Assembly (NCBI RefSeq): GCF_017307055.1
Contig: NZ_JAFLEQ010000017.1
Coordinates: forward strand, 238,134-297,231
DNA from: Corynebacterium mendelii
GTDB taxonomy: Bacteria; Actinomycetota; Actinomycetes; Mycobacteriales; Mycobacteriaceae
DNA: 59,098 nucleotides
Direction: 5' to 3'
In this document: positions 53,734-59,098 of the stretch, piece by piece
How the letters are laid out: the number at the start of each line of letters is the position of its first letter
How positions within the stretch are numbered: the stretch's first letter is position 1
The notes under the pieces: generated by a model
Databases searched by the model: none
Seen by the model: the letters and a program-made list of their open reading frames with translations, nothing else
Told to the model about the DNA's origin: nothing
Translations under genes and position numbers: made by a program

Positions 53734-56697
53734 CTAGTTGTTGTTGCCGCCCTCGTCGGGCTTGTCGACGGTGTCGCCGGTGCCGCTAGGTTTGTCGCCG
53801 CTCTCATCGGACGTGTCACCGCCGTTGCCGCCGTCGGTGTTGTCGCCGTCGGTGTTGTTTCCGGCGGGGAGCTGCGGCTGGGTGTAGTAGGCGAGTGTGT
53901 CGGCGAGTCGGTCGGCAATGCCGTCGTGTCCGCGGGCGTGGAGTGCCTGGTCAATCAGGTGGAGCGGATGCGTGGTGAACACGTCGCCGGCGAAAGAGAG
54001 TTTCTCGATCAGCTCGGTGCGTGTCGGTTCCCCGGCGAGCAGGACCGCGGTGTGGTCGATGATTTCCAGGCACAAAACGTCACACAGGTGGGCTGTCAGC
54101 CCCGGGATATCGAGTTCTTCAGGGGTGAGGCGCTCGATTTTATGGCGGGTGAGAGTGACCATGCCGATGGTGTCAGCCAACCGGACCAGTTTGACCAGCC
54201 GGATCAGCTGCCGCCAGCTGACGTCGGTATCGAAACCACTGTTACGGGCGATAGTGGGGGCGAAGATACGGCTGGGGACCATCGCCTGCGGGAAACGACC
54301 GATCCGCGCGGTCACATCCGGATCGGGCAGCACCGCGTGCGCTATCGCCCGGGTATGGCGGGCGTAGCCATTCATCGGCCGGACACGCCACGGGCTGCCG
54401 ATGAGAATATTGACCGGGTCACACGGCGGTGCCGGCATCATCATTTGTTCCGGGTCGAGATCATCGACACCGATAGCGGTACCGTCATCGCTGTCACAGG
54501 CGTAGCCGCAGGCAGAAATCCAGCTGCCGTCAAGCAGCTGCTCGGTGGTGTAGATACCGGATATCTGCCCGGTGCTATCGGGAAGTGCGGGGTTGTTGGC
54601 GTAGGCGATGATTTTATCGATACCGTCAACAAGCACAGTCGTCTCCGGAATAACCGGCCGGGCAGTCGCATCGACACGGCCCTGCGCCCTGCCCGCAGCC
54701 AGCGACACCAGCCCGGACCAGGGTGTTTTCTTTTCTGCGGGTACCCGGTAGAGCAGGTGCGCGCGCAGCGGTACCCGCACACCCGTAGTGCGGGGCTGGT
54801 TTCTTTTCTGCCTGAGTCTGCGGACAGCCGAGATCAGGCACCTGGTTTTCGGCGGCAGCACCTCGTAGCAGAACGCGCCGCCGGGGGTGGTGAATTCTTT
54901 CTCGATATCGACGTCATAGAGGAAACAGCCGGTGGAATCTTTCACCAACGTCATCACCGCGACACCTGTTTCCGGCAGACACTGCTCCCCATAGTCGGTG
55001 TCACCGTCGATACCGAGCGCGTGTTTGACGGCAGCACCCATAATCGCCCTTTCCCGCGGCTCACTCAACGCGGCGGGCAGATACAGCCCCTGCTCGACAA
55101 GAACCTTCCTTCCCACCGGCACCTGCGGCATCGCATGCGCGGCGAACTCCGGCCGCACCTCCGATTCGACCATCTCCCCGTGCATGGTGCGGCCCCACAC
55201 ATACAACGGCTTGTGGCACTTTTCAGGCAAATACCTGTCCGTGGCCACCCAACTATGCTGCCCGGTCATCTGAAACACCAGCTTGTCCGGATGGCCTTCC
55301 GGAACGATAATCATCATCCGCCCCGCAGTGACCTCGGCATGATGCCAATTGCACAACGGAATCAGATTCTCAATATCGGTCTTACCGCCGTGGCTCCAAT
55401 TGCCCACATGGTGAATCTCGATGAATTTCCGGTTCACACACGTCGGCATCGCGCACTTCCCGCCATAAAAATGCATCAACGCATCAATCTGGTCATCGTT
55501 TGCGATACGCGCACCACGCCCCATCCACATCCGGCCCGGCGCCGTTGAATCCACCACCAACGGCACCAACTCACCATTGAGCAACAAATGCTCCAAGGAT
55601 GGGCGATTAATCTCACAACCATGCGCCTGCACAGCACCACCCTCACGCACCGTCACACCCACACGAACCCCGGGGGCACGCCTGACAGACGACGACCAGC
55701 CACCCCCCGATAACGCCGTATCCACCAAAAACGACAATGCCGCATACGAATTCGCCGCGGACGGCAAACCAAACCGCGACACCCTGCACGTCCTCACCGA
55801 CGCCAGCAACGTCTGACGACACAACAACGACAACAACCTCCCATTACGATCCACCCGAGTCCGCAAACGACCAACCACACCAGCATCGGAATCTGCACCA
55901 TCGCCGGTGCGGGTGTCGGTGCCACAGTCGTCACCGGTGTCAGTGCCGGAGTTGGTATCCCCTTGGAGGCGATCGTCTGCTGTGTTGGTCAGCTGGGCCA
56001 GTGCTTGGTCGACTGCGTCGTTATCCGCCGGGTCCGACAGAAGATCGGTCACGGTGTCGTGTTGTTGTTCCGCCTGGTTGAAAGCCTGCTCAAGATCCCC
56101 GCAGGTGACCACATCGGCCATGACTTTCGCTGACTGGCCGGCCTGAAGCTCCGACATTTTCAGCAACGCCAGCACCTTCATCCCCAACACCGGATCCAGC
56201 AGGGCGCGGACCGCGACTGCCCCGGTATCAGGCATACGGGTGACCTTCACGAAATGCTGCCGCCCTTTTTTCTTCTTCGGCGGACACAAACCGGCAACCA
56301 CATCCCGAAACCTGGCTACAGGCAGACGGGACGCGGTGGTGCAGAAATCAGCATCACTCATCGCCTCGGGGTGGCGCACCATCACAGTGACATGACTCCG
56401 GGTGAACTTACCGTCCAAAAACTCGGCCGCCACCAACTCGTGCTCAAGAAGAAAACGGCCGATCGCAATCGATTCCCGCGCCCAGGTGGCACTTTTGTCA
56501 AAAGCCTGCACCAGATACTCCACCATCGACGAACACCCGGAGCGTTCATGCGACCGGCGGGTCGCCATCACACCGATAACCATCATCGCCTGTGCCATGT
56601 AATGCTCACTGGCCCGCATGGCAATATCCAACGCCGTGGAAATCTCCTCATCAGGCATCACCACAAACGACTCAACACTCGCCTTCATGTTCGACAT
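53734..56697 (-). CDS. DUF222/13E12-type HNH endonuclease-like protein, very long
   Basis: A 987-residue protein from the ATG at 56697 (GTG codons 3 and 9 nt earlier are possible). The N-terminal ~330 residues are DUF222 helical sequence (RESIAIGRFLLEHELVAAEFLDGKFTRSHVTVMV), interrupted by a Thr/Asp/Gly-rich linker. The HNH nuclease motif lies near 410-455: CAMPTCVNRKFIEIHHV, GGKTDIENLIPLC and NWHHAEV, with the paired Cys and His needed for metal binding. Family members are usually 400-600 residues. This one has ~500 extra C-terminal residues of unknown fold, ending in a Gly/Asp/Asn-rich tail. DUF222-HNH genes are repeated in actinobacterial genomes and may be selfish or mobile. Confidence 0.85.
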   Translation of the reverse strand: MSNMKASVESFVVMPDEEISTALDIAMRASEHYMAQAMMVIGVMATRRSHERSGCSSMVEYLVQAFDKSATWARESIAIGRFLLEHELVAAEFLDGKFTRSHVTVMVRHPEAMSDADFCTTASRLPVARFRDVVAGLCPPKKKKGRQHFVKVTRMPDTGAVAVRALLDPVLGMKVLALLKMSELQAGQSAKVMADVVTCGDLEQAFNQAEQQHDTVTDLLSDPADNDAVDQALAQLTNTADDRLQGDTNSGTDTGDDCGTDTRTGDGADSDAGVVGRLRTRVDRNGRLLSLLCRQTLLASVRTCRVSRFGLPSAANSYAALSFLVDTALSGGGWSSSVRRAPGVRVGVTVREGGAVQAHGCEINRPSLEHLLLNGELVPLVVDSTAPGRMWMGRGARIANDDQIDALMHFYGGKCAMPTCVNRKFIEIHHVGNWSHGGKTDIENLIPLCNWHHAEVTAGRMMIIVPEGHPDKLVFQMTGQHSWVATDRYLPEKCHKPLYVWGRTMHGEMVESEVRPEFAAHAMPQVPVGRKVLVEQGLYLPAALSEPRERAIMGAAVKHALGIDGDTDYGEQCLPETGVAVMTLVKDSTGCFLYDVDIEKEFTTPGGAFCYEVLPPKTRCLISAVRRLRQKRNQPRTTGVRVPLRAHLLYRVPAEKKTPWSGLVSLAAGRAQGRVDATARPVIPETTVLVDGIDKIIAYANNPALPDSTGQISGIYTTEQLLDGSWISACGYACDSDDGTAIGVDDLDPEQMMMPAPPCDPVNILIGSPWRVRPMNGYARHTRAIAHAVLPDPDVTARIGRFPQAMVPSRIFAPTIARNSGFDTDVSWRQLIRLVKLVRLADTIGMVTLTRHKIERLTPEELDIPGLTAHLCDVLCLEIIDHTAVLLAGEPTRTELIEKLSFAGDVFTTHPLHLIDQALHARGHDGIADRLADTLAYYTQPQLPAGNNTDGDNTDGGNGGDTSDESGDKPSGTGDTVDKPDEGGNNN

Positions 56698-57177
56698 CAC
56701 AAACACCGTCCCAAAAAAGTCTTTTCACCTGTATTTGTCCGGCCCATCAAGGCCATCAACACAGTTAGACCGAACACACGGGCGAACGGTTCCTTGCACG
56801 AACACATGTTTGATGCACATCACAATTTCCAACCCCGCCGACCAGGCCACCAGCCCGCCCCAAGGCGGCCGCATCACCCCCGGAAAAATTCCCCCACAAA
56901 GGACATGTCGAAAAATGCGCAGGCCACAGGCGCGGAAAATAACAGACGTCTGTTACACCACCCCCACCCACCGGCAACCAGCACCCGCCACAGCGCCACC
57001 GGCCAACGGATCACCACACACCCTCACTGCAGCGAACCGATGTGTGGTGCGTGTGGAAAAACACCACCGCCCGGTGGACAGGCCACTTCGCCCCAAGGCC
57101 TGCCACCGGACGGTGGGAGTTGCAGTCGATCATGGAACCGGAACGTGTTCACGGTGCCGGCTTTTTGGTAAAAAGCC
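56698..57177. other. Intergenic region upstream of the HNH gene
   Basis: About 480 nt between the GH42 stop and the HNH start, both minus strand. It holds palindrome copy 3 at 56940-56955. The reading frames here are short or Pro/His-rich and not credible. Confidence 0.45.
56940..56955. repeat. 16-bp perfect palindrome (copy 3)
   Basis: TAACAGACGTCTGTTA, identical to 7565-7580. On the minus strand it is followed by TTTT, so it might fold into a weak terminator behind the GH42 gene. Together with copy 2 it brackets the HNH gene. Confidence 0.6.
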
Positions 57178-59098
57178 CTACTTCAGCGGAACAACCACCG
57201 CCTGCCGGGGGCCGACGGTCAGCGCCCGGGGATCGGCTCCGAGCTCGTCCATGGTGGTGTCACCGATGGTGACGGTGTCGTCACTGTGGTTGAGCACAAA
57301 GAGGTTGTCCCCGCGTTCAATCGCCTCAACCCCGGGGATGCCGATGGTCATTGTCGGTGTGGATATGCCCGCGATCGATGCGGCACGGTCAACCAGGGCG
57401 GCACGAACAACGGCTCTGGCGTCCACCGACACATACATCACCGATCCCCGGCCCACCTGTCTGCTGGTGATGGCCGGTTGTCCGGCGATATCCAGCGCGG
57501 AGCCGGTGTCGGCATAGGTGCACAGCACATCGATGTCACCGGCACCGGCGAGTGATTCCGCCCAGATTCTGCCCGCGTGTTCCAGTTGCCGGCCACTGTG
57601 GCCGAATTTTTCCAGCGAGTCGGCCAGCGCCCGGTCAGATACGGTCACCGCCACTGACTGTCTGCCGCCGGTGGCGGTCACCGCCCCGGTGATCAGGTCA
57701 CAGCTTTCATCGGGTGCGGCAAACAACCGGTCGAAGCTGCTGGCCCCTTCCCAGCGGGGCACACTGGCGGTGAGGTGCTCCACAACCCGTACCCCGGCAA
57801 GCTCAGCGAGGGCACCGCCCAGGTTGAGCTGGCTTGCTTGACCGGTTGAATCCACAACCCCGCTGGGGGCGGCGACGATGATCTGTGCCCCGCCGGCGGC
57901 GGCTTTTTCCAGCTGCTCGGCAACATTTTTATCTGCCGCAAACAATTCCGGAACAATGATCAGCGCATAGTCGGTCAGGTCACTGATCGGCTGGCCGGTG
58001 GTGTTGGCGGCGCCGGACAGATTGGCCGGATCAACGAAGTCGACGGTGTGACCATGTTCGAACAGGGTGCGGTGCCAGGCGCGGGCGCCTTCACCGAAAC
58101 GGTGCTCGGTCGGGCCGATGGCACAGCAGCGCGCCCATTCACTGTCCCAGGAAAACAGCATGGCCACCCGGCTGGTGACGGCGCTGCCGCAGACGCTGTC
58201 CAGTTGCGCCAGGCTGCGGCCCAAAGCGCAGGTTTGTTCAAAAATGCGGGAGTCTTCGCCCGCGTGGGGAACCATCGCCGAGTGGAAGGTCTCGGCTCCC
58301 CGGACCGACTGCCGCCACTGGAAGTGCAGGATAGCGTCGGCGCCGTGGGCGATGCGCTGCAGTGACCACAGGGCATGCTGTCCGGGCCGTTTCGGGGAAT
58401 TCACGCCGCGCCACTGCACTGCCGAGGGGGTTTGTTCCATCAGCATGAATGGCTTGTTTTTCAGGCTCCTCATCACATCCCCCTCGAAGGCGACTTCGGC
58501 GGCGGAGGCCGGGTTGGCCGGATCCGGGTAGGAGTCGTCGGAGACCACATCGATATCGCGCGCCCAGCGGAAATAGTCGCAGTGCGGGAACAGCCCCATG
58601 AAGTTGGTGGTCACCGGAATATCCGGGGTCAGGCGGTTAAGGATTTCCCTTTCCCCGTTATAGAGTTCCAGCAGCATGTCGGAGTTAAACCGTTTCCAGT
58701 CGTGCAGCTGCCCGGGATTGTGGAAGGTGGGCATATCGGCCGGCGGGGTGATCTGGTCGAAGCTGGTGTAGCTCTGCGACCAGAAGGCTGTACCCCACAC
58801 ACGGTTGAGTTCCCCGATGGTTTTATAGCGCCCGGCCAGCCACCGGCGGAAGGCGGCGGCGCAGCTGTCGCAGAAACACTCGTGGATGTGGCAGCCGTAT
58901 TCGTTGGAGATATGCCACATTTTCACCGCCGGGTGTCCGCCGAAGCGGGTGGCCATGGCGGTGACCAGGTCACGGCAGGCGCTGCGGAACACCGCACTGG
59001 TCGGGCAGTACTGCTGCCTGGAGCCGAATCCCAGGCGCACCCCGGAAGAGGTGACCGGCAGGGTTTCCGGATTGTTTCTGGCCAGCCACACCGGCGGA
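57178..59098 (-). CDS. GH42 beta-galactosidase (5' part missing at window edge)
   Basis: The C-terminal ~640 residues of a family GH42 beta-galactosidase; the frame stays open through the right edge, so the start lies outside. The acid/base Glu is in MWHISNEYG, followed by the Zn-binding cysteine cluster CHIHECFCDSC. The nucleophile Glu is in KPFMLMEQTPSAVQW. The trimerisation domain (YALIIVPELFAADKNVAEQLEKAAAGGAQIIVAAPSG) and the small beta domain (DNLFVLNHSDDTVTIGD) complete the fold. No signal peptide can be judged. In bifidobacteria GH42 enzymes act on lacto-N-tetraose-type and galactobiose substrates, matching the nearby GH112 phosphorylase. Confidence 0.92.
   Translation of the reverse strand, partial: PPVWLARNNPETLPVTSSGVRLGFGSRQQYCPTSAVFRSACRDLVTAMATRFGGHPAVKMWHISNEYGCHIHECFCDSCAAAFRRWLAGRYKTIGELNRVWGTAFWSQSYTSFDQITPPADMPTFHNPGQLHDWKRFNSDMLLELYNGEREILNRLTPDIPVTTNFMGLFPHCDYFRWARDIDVVSDDSYPDPANPASAAEVAFEGDVMRSLKNKPFMLMEQTPSAVQWRGVNSPKRPGQHALWSLQRIAHGADAILHFQWRQSVRGAETFHSAMVPHAGEDSRIFEQTCALGRSLAQLDSVCGSAVTSRVAMLFSWDSEWARCCAIGPTEHRFGEGARAWHRTLFEHGHTVDFVDPANLSGAANTTGQPISDLTDYALIIVPELFAADKNVAEQLEKAAAGGAQIIVAAPSGVVDSTGQASQLNLGGALAELAGVRVVEHLTASVPRWEGASSFDRLFAAPDESCDLITGAVTATGGRQSVAVTVSDRALADSLEKFGHSGRQLEHAGRIWAESLAGAGDIDVLCTYADTGSALDIAGQPAITSRQVGRGSVMYVSVDARAVVRAALVDRAASIAGISTPTMTIGIPGVEAIERGDNLFVLNHSDDTVTIGDTTMDELGADPRALTVGPRQAVVVPLK

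Noticed and set aside
53728..55548. A 606-codon plus-strand frame opposite the HNH gene
   Set aside because: It has no start signals or domain and is fully antisense to a protein with clear HNH and DUF222 motifs.

Overview
The window reads as a chromosomal segment of a high-GC, mycolic-acid-containing actinobacterium, most likely a Corynebacterium. The reasons are an AftD arabinofuranosyltransferase preceded by a DUF2613 microprotein, a DUF3068 (PorA-type porin) protein, a HAIR/HspR-type operator in front of dnaK, an alaT / Fe-S oxidoreductase / ugd / dcd neighbourhood, an MsmK-type ATPase followed by DUF4032, a DUF222-HNH (13E12-like) gene, and several genes whose -10 box lies only 6-8 nt before the start codon, as in leaderless actinobacterial mRNAs. 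Genus is an inference; no rRNA is present.

Layout. 1-2.7 kb: heat-shock genes grpE and dnaK (minus strand) with a HAIR operator. 2.9-5.7 kb: four small exported proteins on the minus strand, at least two of them clear paralogues and a third probably related. 6-9.5 kb: AI-2E-family permease, a gene-poor gap that seems to hold a frameshifted MspA-like porin relic, a META/HslJ-domain protein and a nucleosidase. 9.7-19.5 kb: membrane Fe-S oxidoreductase with a long Pro/Ala/Gly tail, AlaT aminotransferase, an HTH protein, a secreted protein, YibE/F and UDP-glucose dehydrogenase. 19.6-27.3 kb (minus strand): a DUF318 permease / TIGR03943 pair, a giant polypeptide made of two complete PhoA-type alkaline phosphatase domains, a ProX/OpuAC-like lipoprotein and dcd. 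27.7-33.8 kb: a degenerate ABC ATPase coupled to a YhgE/Pip protein, a tandem GNAT protein, tRNA-Gly(CCC), then a gene-poor, partly AT-rich island with helically phased TGTGGGC repeats and an XRE-type regulator. 33.9-38.1 kb: VanW protein, a NagZ-like GH3 lipoprotein, universal stress protein. 38.3-48.2 kb: an envelope locus (DUF2613, AftD, acyltransferase, DUF3068, polytopic protein, GT4, methyltransferase) whose gene set and relative strands mirror M. tuberculosis Rv0224c-Rv0228 plus Rv0236c/Rv0236A. 48.2-59.1 kb: GH112 galacto-N-biose/lacto-N-biose phosphorylase, MsmK-type ATPase, DUF4032, a 987-aa DUF222-HNH protein, and a GH42 beta-galactosidase cut by the right edge.

Working together. 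The GH112 phosphorylase, the shared sugar-ABC ATPase and the GH42 enzyme suggest use of host mucin or milk type Gal-beta-1,3-HexNAc glycans. The 38-48 kb block probably builds and decorates arabinan or related envelope glycans. The points most worth a second look are the double alkaline phosphatase with a tandem repeat in its upstream region, the exported paralogue cluster, the phased repeats next to tRNA-Gly, a palindrome that occurs three times and flanks the HNH gene, the long C-terminal extension of that HNH protein, and an ABC ATPase with Arg in place of the Walker A Lys.
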